Assembly (NCBI GenBank): GCA_014529385.2
Contig: CM043964.1
Span: 103,434,587-103,498,586, forward strand
Source: Adiantum capillus-veneris
Taxonomy: Eukaryota > Streptophyta > Polypodiopsida > Polypodiales > Pteridaceae
Reading direction: 5' to 3'
Length of the DNA stretch: 64,000 nucleotides
Below are positions 49,021 through 59,999 of this stretch, piece after piece. The stretch's first letter is position 1; each line of letters starts with the position of its first letter. Under the pieces are notes generated by a model. The model saw nothing but the letters and a program-made list of their open reading frames with translations. It was not told the DNA's origin and did no database searches. The translations under genes and the position numbers were made by a program.

Positions 49021-49330
49021 AGAGCACGCCATAGCCTATGAAAGTCAAAGGCTTTACCCTGTTGAGCAAGCTCTAGGCATATATCAAAAGGAACTCCTCG
49101 CAGTAGTACATGCCTTAGACTCATGAAAGCACTACTTATTGGGGACTCCTTTCATTTGCGGAGAGATCACCAAAGTCTTAAGTACTTCATGACGCAGACC
49201 AAGCTCTCCGACAAACAAATGAGATGGGAAAATTTCCTTTTGCAATTTCATTTTCATATTGCTCACGTGCTGGCATAATCAAGTAGCTAATGCACTCTCA
49301 AGATGGCCAAGAGTGAATGCGGTTTCCATA
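48860..49330 (+). pseudogene. RNase H, family B plus copy
   Basis: Starts with the RYTWSAKEKNSFENIKEKL link, then AQCDACGDFLGAVLL, where the first Asp region is kept. Stops follow at 49018 and 49126. The end motif (HNQVANALSRWPR) is at about 49270-49310. The domain removes RNA during cDNA synthesis. Confidence 0.85.
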
Positions 49331-50330
49331 GAAACTCACAATGATCTATCTTCTATGATAGATGAGTATGCTATTGATCCTGATTTTAGAGATGTGATTT
49401 CAGCCCTTATACTAGGGAAGAAAGAGGAACCAATTACTTTACAAGATGGTTATCTTCTCTATGGCAATAGACTATGCATTACTAGCTCACTACGTGAGAA
49501 ATTAATGTATGAATCTCATGCTCCTCCTTATGCGGGGCATAAAGGGATTCAATCTACCCTAAAAGGAATTGAAACATATTTCTATTGGCCTACCATGAAA
49601 GAAAATATACAAGAGTATGTTTCTAAATGCGTGGTATTCCAAAAGACGAAGTTTGATAGAGGGAAGCAACCTGGATTACTTCAACCCTTGCCAATCCCTA
49701 ATTCACCATGGGAGAGCATATCCATGGATTTTATCTTTGGATTTCCTAAGTCTATCCATGGGAACACGGAAATATGGACGATAGTAGACAGGTTCAATAA
49801 AAAAGCTCATTTTATACCTGCCAAAAAAACTATCAAATCCCATCAAATGGAAACCCTCTTTATTTCCCAAATCTTCAAGTACCATGGCTTGCCAATGTCC
49901 ATAGTGTCAGATAGAGATCCTAGAATGACTACTAATTTTTTGGAAGGGTCTCTTTGAAAATTTTGGGACAAGGCTAAACTTCTCTTCGGCCTGTCAACCT
50001 GTAAACAGATGGCCAGAGTGAAATAGCTAACCTAACAATTCTTGATCTACTAAAATCCTATGTAACGAAAGTAGATCAAAGGTCCCAATGGGAGAAGTAC
50101 TTACCCTTAGTGGAGTATGCCTACAATAACACTGCACATACTTCCACAAGAAAAGCACCTTTTGAGGTAATTGAGGAAAGATAAAAAAATTCCTTTCTAC
50201 TTTAGGTACATGGGAAGATCTTTGTTGCAAATGAGTATAGCCTAGACCTACAAGAATCTTTCGAAAAGATTAAGGATACTATCTCTATCTCACAGCAAAG
50301 GCAAAACATTGCTATTGATAAGCACAAAAG
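49331..50330 (+). pseudogene. integrase, family B plus copy
   Basis: The open piece 49259-49957 includes the zinc-binding region (YAGHKGIQSTLKGIETYFYWP, then KCVVFQK, where the second cysteine of the usual CxxC pair has become Phe). The first catalytic Asp is in SMDFIFGF (about 49720-49745) and the second in IVSDRDPRMTTNF (about 49900-49935). The glutamate region (a version of TDGQSEIANL) is at about 50003-50035 after a frameshift near 49940. Loss of a zinc ligand and the frameshift make it inactive. Confidence 0.88.
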
Positions 50331-50339
50331 AGCCAAGCC

Positions 50340-50771
50340 TTTAAAGATAATGATTGGGTCTTACTAAAATTTCCGAAGGCTTGATTAAGGCACACGATGG
50401 GCAAGAATTCTACGGGACACCAAAAGTACTATGCTAAGTTAGCAAAAAGATACTATGGCCCCTTCCAAATTCTTAGACCAATCAATGAGATGGCCTATCA
50501 ACTCAAGTTGCCGAGCCATTGGCCCATACACAATGCTTTCCATGTGAGCCTACTAAAGCCTTACAAAGGAGAGCCACCTCAAGAACCAACTATTGAAGAC
50601 CCACCGGAGATCGAGGACCAAGAAGAGGTGATGCAGCCCGAGTCCATTCTCCAACATGAAGACAAGGTATTAAGAGGCGGTAAGACTATCCGATGGTATC
50701 TTATCAAGTTTAAGAATTATCCTTTTGAACATGCTAGATGGATGCAAGGCATACAATCAAAGGATACCTAA
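50340..50771 (+). pseudogene. integrase C-terminus with chromodomain, family B plus copy
   Basis: The open piece 50397-50771 shows the GPY/F motif (YYGPFQILRPINEMAYQLKLP), then HNAFHVSLLKPYKG, an acidic linker and a chromodomain (PESILQHEDKVLRGGKTIRW, then LIKFKNYPFEHARWMQ). Chromodomains in this position define chromoviruses and are thought to direct insertion to particular chromatin. The aromatic cage is only partly kept. Confidence 0.85.
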
Positions 50772-51123
50772 ACCTTGTCAATGCTTCCCTAGAGTAAGCA
50801 AATGTATAAGTGTTTAAAATGAACAAAGTTTTTGTCTTATAAGACTCCTTTTTTCTTTATTGTGCACAATGTGAAGTAGTATGCATGCTTCGAATCAAGG
50901 TTTCAAAGACGACGTCTCCCAAACACCAAGTAGAGCTTGTCACTCTACTATGGAAGATTGATAGGACTAATGTGCAGACATGCTTGTGGAAGCCTTAGGC
51001 TCTCAAGAGCCAAATCCATTTTCGAACAATGTCGTAGGGTAACATAGGGATCCTCTACCCGCTAGGAAAAGGACTAATGAATAGGCATTATCTTATCTGT
51101 CCCATAGTTGAGGACGACTATGA

Positions 51124-51140
51124 TTTCAAGAGAGAGGTAA
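51124..51140 (+). other. polypurine tract, family B plus copy
   Basis: TTTCAAGAGAGAGGTAA directly before the TG of the 3' LTR at 51141. The upstream words GACGACTATGA are shared with the minus copy. Confidence 0.8.
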
Positions 51141-52036
51141 TGTCATAATAACTAATACCTAATTATCCTAAATTATTCTCTCATGTTAAACTGATCATTT
51201 AATATGGGGAAGTGCAAGGGGAGAAAAAGCTAGAATATTGGTTAAGCTGGTAGATCGGCCACAGATCCCAAAGGAGGGAAAATAGGGATCCAAAGGGAGG
51301 GGCATTTGCAAAAGAGCAATGTGCAAGAGTAGGCTTTAAAGACCCTAAGGTTCAGCCCATTGAGACTTCCAAAATGCTAAGGTTCCAAAATTCAAAGGTT
51401 GTGTCCAATGGTCAACCTTAGTAAAATTGGATGCTTAGTGAGTGTGCCAAAAAGTCTTCAAGGCTCCTATATAGGAGGGGGCAAGCCCTGTAAGTAGGGG
51501 ATGAGAGAGAAACACACACACTCACTGGCTCCCTTACACAAAGGGAATGAAGGACACATGTTAGCTCCCTAGGCCAATTTCCCACAAGGTGCACTCAAAT
51601 ACTATTGGATGGCCATGGAGGTGTACCAATGAGAATTAGGATAGAGTAAATCTAGTTTAATTCATTTAAAAAAACTTAGTAAAAGAAACAACAAGAATTT
51701 AAGCTCTTTAGAAGACTATTGGACAGTCTCCCAAGGGGTCCAATGAGCATTCAGGAGCCCAATGGCTTGCCTGATTCCTATTGGCCAGAAGACAAAGGGG
51801 TCCAATGAGAGTTTAGTTGCATTAATTAACTACCTAAAGCTCTCACAAAAGGGGAAGGGGACACATGTCAGAAGGCTATCACTTATGCTTGTTAAATCCT
51901 ATTGGCTAAGCCTGGAGAGGTCCAATGAGGTGTCAACAAGAGGATTTAGCAAGAGAGGTCGACCAAGAGAGGGGGGGCTGATTTTTCAAAGGAATTATTC
52001 CACACACACTCACACAATCTCATGTGTGAAGAAAGA

Positions 52037-52090
<54 letters not shown>

Positions 52091-52757
52091 TCTTAAGCTT
52101 TAATGGAAAGCTCATCATCTACTCCAAGCTTGTGAGAAGGGAGGCCTACATAAAAAACTCTTGGCTTTTTGATGCAAATCCAACCAAGAGCCAAGCTTCA
52201 ATGCATGCTCATCTCCTCTACCCTGCTAATTAATAAGCTATGATGTGCTAATATGAGTGATTATGTGAGGAGATATACATCTTTCTCGTAAGAATACTCC
52301 TTCTTCCTCTCTATCTACTCTCATACCCTGCTAGCTCTCACCATCTTCAAAGGTGTGTGAGGTCTTGGATCTGAGACCGTGAGGGAATTGATGTTTTGTT
52401 TTATAAGTGTTTGCTTAGTGCTTGAAGCTTCCATCTTCATTGCACTAGCTAGTTATTGAAGGAACACACATAATTGTATTGTAAAATTTCTCCCTTGATG
52501 CGGGAAACCTATCATACAAAGCCGTTTGGAGGGGGCACCGGCTCCATGTGAATCCGGTCCTCAACTATTTTCAATAGCTTAATTTATCTCTCTTTTGAAG
52601 TATATTTCATGCCTATCTAACTAGGTGTTATGCTTTTTGTTGCTCTCTCCACCCAAGCACTCTTGCTATGCTCATTAGGAGTCTATTCTAATAAAATGCT
52701 CACTATGTCTATGTTGTTTTCTGCTACACACAATTAACTAGGCCATTAAATGTTACA
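51141..52757 (+). repeat. 3' LTR, family B plus copy (full length)
   Basis: 1617 bp from TGTCATAATA to TGTTACA. It includes the 739-bp segment missing from the 5' LTR. That segment carries a long TC microsatellite (52038-52088). The next five bases are the second TACAT. Confidence 0.92.
52038..52088. repeat. TC microsatellite inside 3' LTR
   Basis: Uninterrupted TC run of about 25 units. The corresponding place in the minus-copy LTR has only a short GT run, so the tract grew in this copy. Confidence 0.9.
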
Positions 52758-52762
52758 TACAT
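52758..52762. other. target site duplication TACAT (right)
   Basis: Second copy of the 5-bp duplication flanking the family B element. Confidence 0.85.
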
Positions 52763-52856
52763 GCTACTTTATACACACCAAAAGCGGTTTATCATCATTG
52801 CCCAACCCCAAGTTGAGCATTTATGCTCAACACTTGCATCAAAATGTGATAAAAAG

Positions 52857-54324
52857 CTATAAAAATGATTGTAGACTTCCTCCAGTATCATAGGTAAACT
52901 TATCAATCTGCATAGAGACAACTATATGCTCAAGAAATCCATCCCTATCAAAGAGAAAAGCATCCTTTTTCTTGCCAAAATTCCACCGCCCACCTGGATC
53001 CCATGCATGATATGAATCTTCTTCAAGTTTGGCACATGCAATGTCATACCATACTTTGTTCCAATCATCCAAACCCACAAATACTTCAAAATGCATCTCA
53101 TAACTAGAGCCCATTTGACAACCATAAATCCCACATTATCTTCCTGACACATGTGTTTCTCTATTTCCTTGGCCAAGAGACCATCACTCCAAGCATTAAG
53201 AACTCCATTCCAAAATTGAAAACTCTCTTCAAAAACATTATCACCAGCATCTTCTTCTTCCACGTAATATGTTTGCCACTTGAAAAGCTAAAGATGTGCA
53301 TACAAGGCCACATAAAACATCATTACCCAGTCTTTATCATGCCAAATAGTCCCAACACTTGCCGACTTCCAATCAAGATCTTCACAGATAAAGGGATATG
53401 GCCCAAACATACATTGAAGCATGTGAAATGCATCCATCAAATCATCGTGCAAGCAAAAGATCACTTGAACGTCCTTGTCTACCCCATCCTCAAGAAGTTT
53501 ATACTTAACAACTGTAGGGCATATATTATCACGGAAATCCTTGGAGATGGCACAAGCATCAAATCCTTGGAAACATAGATCTTATCTCTATCAACTTCAT
53601 GACTCAATATATTTGCATCACAACCACTAGATGGTTTCCCAAACGCCAGCTTTGGTAAATCACATGGACCCAAGGTCACATTAACTATGATAGCATCATC
53701 CTCTCCTGCATCATCTTCACTCAGTGTAGACACTCCTTGTCCATAGCCCACCATTTCATTGCCAATGCAAGCATCCATGTCCTGTTGCTGCAAAGCTCCT
53801 TCCCAAAATATATGTTGCTCCTTGTGCAAGGCTACCATATTCTTCAATGGATCTAGTGACTCTATGTCATCATCGCATACATCATCGCACCAACCCTCAC
53901 AAGCATCACATGTGTCACCATCATAGGTTGCTTCATCCTTGTCAATTTCACTCTGATCATCTTCACTTCCCATGCTAGTGCTCAAACTTTTGCATTCATC
54001 TACTATGTCCTTGCCATTTTGCACCATAGGCATGTGTATGGCCTCAAAAGTTGCTTCACATACTTCATTTGCATCAACTTTGCGCATATGGGCATCTACA
54101 CTTGTCTCCAAACTATTATCCTTGCCAGCATGAGCATGTACAATCATGAATTTATGCACATAAAGGTCATCCACACCCTCCATACCAGGTATTGACAAAG
54201 GGAACTTCATGCCTGTAGTAGCAACATACAACTTTCTCCCTTTTTGTAGCGCTACCTTCAATGCTTCACACATAGATTTGGGCTCTTTATCTTGCACTTT
54301 TATTTTAAGAATTGGCTGCAACAA
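52857..54324 (-). pseudogene. acidic ORF of unknown family, broken
   Basis: Three linked coding pieces on the minus strand. 54324-53479 holds an acidic middle (DDQSEIDKDEATYDGDTCDA, CEGWCDDVCDDDIES). 53478-53264 is coding-like through DLDWKSASVGTIWHDKDWVM with one TAG near 53290. 53263-52857 has FWNGVLNAWSDGLLAKEIEKH and, after a frame change near 53110, AKLEEDSYHAWDPGGRWNFG, ending at 52857. A protein of roughly 480 residues is implied, with two frameshifts and one stop. No start ATG is evident. The W-rich C-terminal part (DWNKVWYDIACAKLEE) looks like a folded domain. I do not recognise the family. The setting suggests a retroelement ORF, but a decayed host gene cannot be excluded. Confidence 0.5.
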
Positions 54325-55094
54325 ACTTGTGAATGCCTATATTCTGTGGCTATTTGTAAAACCAGAATAGAACTCCTCTTTAGAAATGGTGTTGGACGGG
54401 AGCGACTCACACACCCATGAAGTGCATGCAAACACTACCTAGATCAACATAATGTCAATCGAGGACACATATGACACGATAGGCACATGGAGGAAATCTC
54501 TTAAGCTTGTTAGGTTGAGACCATCCTACATATACAACACTCTGGAAGGCCAACTAAACCACAATCAAGAACCTCACTGCTCTCAACTACACCACCTAGC
54601 CACATACACACATACGGAAGGTAACTCACCTAATCAAATGAAACTTAAGGAACACCATCCCCTCACTAGGATACGCGTGTCCCTAAGCTTCTACACTCAA
54701 AACCCATCTGTGGAAAACGCGTAGGATGACAGAGCTGAATTTTGAAAGTGCCCGAAACTGAAATTTATGAGTACCTATGCGTAGCTTATGTCGCCACGAT
54801 TCTATAGACTACTAGCACGCAGAAAACAGACATCGTTTGATACACTTACAGCCACAAATAGCTCGTAGATGCGTCGACGTGTGCGCTTTGTCTCGCGTGG
54901 AATGCTTGGCGTCGTCGCGTAGCTCTCCTCGAGCCTACAACAATGGTGCAGTCGGATCTCCAATGTGTTGAGCGAGCCGGGCGTAGCAAGAGGATGAAGC
55001 TCACGCACACTCTCTTTCTCTCACACACACAGTAGACGGCAGCGCTAAAGTTTGATTATGATAAAAGTCTCCTTTACAAAATGGCCTAGGTACA

Positions 55095-55101
55095 TTATAT
55101 A
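55095..55101 (-). promoter_or_regulatory. TATA-like box in LTR
   Basis: TATATAA on the minus strand, about 220 bp after the LTR start. It is the only strong TATA match in this LTR and is at a plausible distance for U3. Confidence 0.5.
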
Positions 55102-55284
55102 CTAAGGCTACCTTAGGTTTAACCAAAAATGGGGTTGAAAGGGTCAAATGGCTTTGTATTTACAATCTGGAAGTGCCATTGCACCCGGCTTCTGAAACTA
55201 GAATAACTACTCATTACAAATGACGTTTATAGCCATAATCCGCAGCATTTCATAACTCGCAAAAGATAAGACTTTGGTACGAAA

Positions 55285-55321
55285 CTTGAGTTATGTTGTG
55301 TTGTTGACCCAGCGGTCAACA
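55285..55321. repeat. 37-bp direct repeat, copy 1 (LTR head)
   Basis: The first 37 bases of the LTR are repeated exactly at 55983-56019, 698 bp away. The helicase fragment and the polypurine tract lie between. Confidence 0.92.
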
Positions 55322-55333
55322 TTCCCCCCTTCC
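55322..55333 (-). other. polypurine tract of gag-protease element
   Basis: GGAAGGGGGGAA on the minus strand, abutting the LTR start TGTTGACC. It lies within a short coding-like tail (GHVGDDMNAEGG) of the kind often seen just before plant 3' LTRs. Confidence 0.85.
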
Positions 55334-55397
55334 GCGTTCATGTCGTCCCCGACATGACCTGATTGTCGATGGCGATGTGGTCTTTGCTGTCGTTTTG

Positions 55398-55920
<523 letters not shown>

Positions 55921-55982
55921 AGCTTTTGAGATCCTGTGATTACCCTTATGTCTGCTCTTTGTCATTGAGGACTTCTTTGTTC

Positions 55983-56019
55983 TTGAGTTATGTTGTGTTG
56001 TTGACCCAGCGGTCAACAC
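55983..56019. repeat. 37-bp direct repeat, copy 2 (detached LTR head)
   Basis: Exact copy of the LTR head. On its gag side (56020-56035) it is preceded by a 16-bp word that recurs, with one change, at 55382-55397 just gag-side of the true polypurine tract region. So the end of the internal region plus the LTR head is present twice, but the polypurine tract itself is missing from this copy. Confidence 0.9.
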
Positions 56020-56035
56020 TTTGCTGTTGTTTTGG

Positions 56036-57802
56036 CTTCATCTGTTGCACTGCTTGTATCTTTGTCGAACCACAACATGAACTATGATCCATTAGAGCGG
56101 ACGTCTATCATCGTAACCATTCATCTTCTGAGATCCTCTGATTACTTTTGTATCTGCTCTTCTTCATTGGTAACTTCTTTGTTCCTGTGCAATCATGTTG
56201 TTAGTGTTGTCTGTAGCTTTGTCATTGTAGGCCATTCTTCGACTCGCCATTGAGGAGAAGTATGCTATGATCTGAAATTGGTGCTCCAATTCATTTGTCA
56301 ATTGATTTGAGTAGCATTTCCTTATTGTTGATGTAGAAGGAATATGTACAAGAGGATGGTGATTGGTGTCTTTAGATTAGGGTCCAAAACCTGGATGACC
56401 AAAGGGAAAAAACCCGGTGGGAAAAAAAAAATGCCTTTGGTATACGCTCTTATCGGAGTTGAGCAGTTGAACGTGAAGTACATGTTCATGAAAGGTGAGT
56501 GCTTGGGTGAAACACGGAAAGAGTGCCTGATGCAAGTGCCAATTATGAGACACTCTATATGCATATGAGAAATTTGTCGACAAAAGCATGCAATGTGAAA
56601 GAAGGAGATGATGGGTGTTTCGAGGAATAAATGTAGCACGTGTGACATCAAAAGATGTCTCAATAGCTTCCACCTTTCCAAGAAGGGTTTTCGATGTAGA
56701 AGTTTCTCCACTTGTATCTCACTGTGCTCAGTACGTAAGTGTCTTTTGGACCTTCTCCTTCACTTCACCAGACTTAAGTACTTAGACTTCGACTCTTTTG
56801 CTCACCTATACCAGCATGAGCGACACAACGTAAATATGCTCAATTCTTCCAGCTTGAGAAGTACCTAGAATAGCTAAGACGCTTAGACCACAGAGAATAT
56901 TACTTGAAGATTTGGGACTAACACCTCACTCATTTTGTGGCTTAGCTACTCGACTTTGACTTGTATGACTTGTCGGCTGCATGTTGACACTGCTTTGTGA
57001 CAAGTTCTTCGGCTGTTGTAGTGGCTGCTGAGACATACTTCGTGAAGTTTCATTGTTTCCCCGTACCTTCTTCTCTTTGTAGTGCTCAGGCCTCTCGACA
57101 GTCTTTTCTTCATGTGGATTATGGATTTTTTTATTTTTTCTTAATAATAAACAGAGAAAATCTTAAAACGAACTCAACAAAAGAAAAATCATTCAAATAG
57201 AAATATAAATGCTATGTACACTATACACATATCCCTAGGGGCTCATATATGGATTTTGTCTCCATACTCCTCTGTAACACTACTATGAGGGTATATACTC
57301 TAAATTTCGTCAAGAAATTATCTCAATAAAACGCAAAAATTCAATGCATCTCACAAAACATTGCCCTCTAATTATAGTCATAATGTTAGGTCCGCATTTG
57401 GAATGCCTCCCCCCTTCCTATTTGGAGTCATCCTTTACGACAGAGTATCGCAAAGGGTATGTGTTGTGCTTGGGCAATTAAAAGTTGTGCCTCTGCAGGC
57501 CTTGTAATGTAGCCCTATTATGCATACATAGTCAATGCATGGAAAAGATTTATGTTGTGCAAGATGTGGGTATAAGCAATTTGCTTATTGGCATTTGTTG
57601 GCGAGGCTTCCTATTCTAAGCAATGTAATGGTCTTTGAAGCTCCTGTATCGTTGCTTGATGGAAGCGAATTACTCTCTTCTAACTGTACTGTAATTGTAG
57701 GAAGAATTGTAAGAATTCAAGCAGCGATGCACTGACAGCCGTTTTGTTGTTCTTCTTTGGGACCCATTTCTTTGCGATTATTGGCTGTTTTGTTGTTGGC
57801 TC
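56036..57802 (-). other. 1.8-kb stretch without recognisable domain, inside gag-protease element
   Basis: No RT, RNase H or integrase motif found in any frame. Small open frames such as 56322-56711 (minus) and 56344-56568 (plus) are not supported. In an ordinary element this is roughly where pol would be. It may be pol decayed beyond recognition, or unrelated filler. Confidence 0.45.
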
Positions 57803-58234
57803 TCATTTGGGAAGCCATACTTGCCCGTGCTTCGTTTGTGTTTGAAGAGACTTCTTTGGGATCCACCTTTTTGTTGTGTGAGTCAACAGTGTTCTTTGCT
57901 TCAGCCCTTGTATGCTTGGTTGAGGACGGGATTTAGGCTTTGAAAGTTGATACTGTGGTTGTTTTGGAATCCAAATGAATTCCTGACTTTTTTGTGCTTG
58001 AATCAACTTCTTTGGAGCCCAAACATGAGTTGTGAAAGCTTGCAACTTTGTAATATTCTTACCCGTTCGTGCACGCTTTCCTTGTTTCTGTTTTGGTGTT
58101 GGACCTTGTGATTTGTCATTAGAGATCTTTGTCTTCTTGATCCATATCTTTTTTTGGCCGATCTGGCTTTTTGGTATCCAGATTTGTCGAGCTTTTTGGC
58201 TTTGACTTGTTGTCCTATTCTTTTGACCTATCAT
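57803..58234 (-). CDS. basic Trp-motif repeat region (WxPK repeats)
   Basis: 143 codons on the minus strand, rich in Lys, Gln, Thr and Ser. W-I/L/A-P-K motifs occur at residues 19, 72, 88, 124 and 140, with a WIKK variant at 31. They fall in pairs, and the pairs repeat every 52-53 residues, so the region was built from about three copies of one unit. The C-terminus of the upstream ORF also ends with HQKWIPK (about 58540). The strongly basic, tryptophan-spaced design suggests nucleic acid binding, perhaps a substitute nucleocapsid, but that is inference. The frame differs from the protease ORF, so one frame change lies between 58235 and 58493. Confidence 0.6.
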   Translation of the reverse strand: MIGQKNRTTSQSQKARQIWIPKSQIGQKKIWIKKTKISNDKSQGPTPKQKQGKRARTGKNITKLQAFTTHVWAPKKLIQAQKSQEFIWIPKQPQYQLSKPKSRPQPSIQGLKQRTLLTHTTKRWIPKKSLQTQTKHGQVWLPK

Positions 58235-58493
58235 GGTTGTTTCTGAAGGGGTTGGTGATAGTGATGGCCTGAGTTGATGATAGGGGATGTCGTAAGATTC
58301 ATCACTATCGCTACTATCCTCAGCAAGGTTGACTTATTGTACTTTCCATTGATTTTTTGGCTGGTAGTGGAAAGTTACTGTCTGTTTGCTCGTGGGTGGT
58401 AGTTTCTTGGAGGACTTTTCTAGCCCATTGATTAGAGCATTGTTAGCTCATTGATTTGGTCGTATTCCTCCTAGCTGAGTCTTTGCATCCTTA

Positions 58494-59996
58494 TTAGGAG
58501 CCATGGATGAGGATGCTTGTGGTGGCTATGTCTTCACCGAGGACTTTTGGAATCCACTTTTGATGCACTTTATTCGTGTAGTGATGACATTGATTCCTGG
58601 GTCGTTGATCTTCTTGAAGCTCGAAGTGTTCTACAGAGTCATAGAACTCGTCCTCTTCTTCATCTTTTGATTCTCCACATTTCTTTGTGTGCTCCTTATT
58701 TCGAGAGCTTATTGATGTCTGGTTCTCTTCATTTTCCTGGATTACACTCACTGCAAAATAAGTAACGACATCATAGCCATTTTCATCACAAAACTTTGTT
58801 GTGGGAGCATCCTCCACGGCGCACACGTCCAGAGTAGCCAAGATGTGTTCCCATCCAAAAGGCTCTAACTCTTCTTCAAGAAATGGTTCTGGGATATAGT
58901 CCTTATCCTCTATAACCCGCTCCAGGATACATTCCTCACGTTTCAAGCTACCACTTTGTAAAGCTCCACACATCCACAGTTCTCTAGGCTTACCTAACCA
59001 AGCTGGAAGTTCTGATCCTGCTACTGTGGCGGAATCAAAATCCTCAACTGGTGTTCTCGTCACATCCCTATAGCTATGGTCCCTTAAGTTTATCTTTGTT
59101 ATGGTTTCCATGCGTCTCAGGTATATATGGTCATAACCCCAATCTTGGACCATTTTCAATTGTCGCATGAATGGTCTTCCCAGAATGATTTCATAGTTGT
59201 TCTTCTTTCCAAAGTCAACAACAACAAAAGTGTGTTCATATTTAATGCCACAAGAAGTAACAAGTACTTTTTCTAGCAATCCTAGGGGCTTTTCCTTGTG
59301 TCCGTCTGCAAGCTGCAGGGTCATTCGTGTGGATATCAAGGCAGGTTTTCCCCATTTTTTCCAAACCTCTTTGGTTGCAATGGCCACACCAGCTCCACTG
59401 TCAAGGATTGCCATGGTTTTTACACCATTGAATTCCACATGAAGGGTGGTGTTTCCATCTTCTCCCTCATAATACTCGCCTACCTTGTTTAATGGCACTG
59501 GCTTAGTATTTAGTTGAGGCATTTCAAGCTCTTTGATGCGTTCCTCGATTTGAGTCATTGGGGTTTTTACACCAAATTTCTCTAGACATTTATCTACATT
59601 AGCCCACATGTTTGGTCTTATTCTGAGCAACTCGGCTAACATTATTGTACACGTGACTGGGGTAGATAGAATATCTAGTAGCCCCTTTGAATCGATGGCC
59701 TTGTTGGGAGACAGTCTCTTTGATGGGATTGCAACCACATCTGACTTGGTCTCGTACTCTCCCATGTAGGACGGTAGTGTTCTTAACGAATGTGGTTGAC
59801 TATCCATAGATTGTACAGATCCTTTCTTGCCCCAATACGATTGCATGTCTAGATTCATTTGAGATCCAGTCTCAAATTCCTCTATTGGTGGTAGAAACAC
59901 TCCTCGTTCATCACTTGTCTTGTCTACTCGTCTTCTTAAGTCATCGGCTTCATTGGCCTCTCTGACTTGTTTCCACAATTCGTCAAGACCATCTAT
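58494..59996 (-). CDS. retropepsin-like aspartic protease ORF of gag-protease element
   Basis: 494 codons from the ATG at 59978, open for six more codons upstream to a TAG at 59997-59999. The protease fold is at about residues 165-300: VEFNGVKTMAILDSGAGVAIATK (active-site D-S-G, about residue 190), ADGHKEKPLG, then FVVVDFGKKNNYEIILGRPFM (second hallmark I-I-L-G-R). It would cut the Gag polyprotein in the particle. The N-terminal 150 residues are an unassigned linker. The C-terminal 170 are acidic, then basic, and end with a WIPK motif. No RT follows. The upstream frame is continuous with the gag linker apart from the TAG. Confidence 0.85.
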   Translation of the reverse strand: MDGLDELWKQVREANEADDLRRRVDKTSDERGVFLPPIEEFETGSQMNLDMQSYWGKKGSVQSMDSQPHSLRTLPSYMGEYETKSDVVAIPSKRLSPNKAIDSKGLLDILSTPVTCTIMLAELLRIRPNMWANVDKCLEKFGVKTPMTQIEERIKELEMPQLNTKPVPLNKVGEYYEGEDGNTTLHVEFNGVKTMAILDSGAGVAIATKEVWKKWGKPALISTRMTLQLADGHKEKPLGLLEKVLVTSCGIKYEHTFVVVDFGKKNNYEIILGRPFMRQLKMVQDWGYDHIYLRRMETITKINLRDHSYRDVTRTPVEDFDSATVAGSELPAWLGKPRELWMCGALQSGSLKREECILERVIEDKDYIPEPFLEEELEPFGWEHILATLDVCAVEDAPTTKFCDENGYDVVTYFAVSVIQENEENQTSISSRNKEHTKKCGESKDEEEDEFYDSVEHFELQEDQRPRNQCHHYTNKVHQKWIPKVLGEDIATTSILIHGS

Positions 59997-59999
59997 CTA

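Larger units (their letters stand above)
44562..52757 (+). mobile_element. complete Ty3/gypsy chromovirus, family B, plus copy (decayed ORFs)
   Basis: 8196-bp element with two LTRs, an iMet-type PBS, gag, PR, RT, RNase H, IN with chromodomain, PPT and a TACAT target duplication. The order PR-RT-RH-IN and the chromodomain after the integrase place it in the chromovirus branch of Ty3/gypsy. In-frame stops are common (for example in RT near 48050, 48115 and 48371), so it is not autonomous. The minus copy at 13018-19043 is the same family. Confidence 0.93.
54840..55321 (-). repeat. 3' LTR of gag-protease element
   Basis: On the minus strand the LTR starts TGTTGACCGCTGGGTCAACA, itself a short inverted repeat, directly after the polypurine tract. 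It contains a TATA-like box. The downstream end is not defined. The coordinate 54840 marks only where promoter and leader-like sequence seems to give way. Confidence 0.6.
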
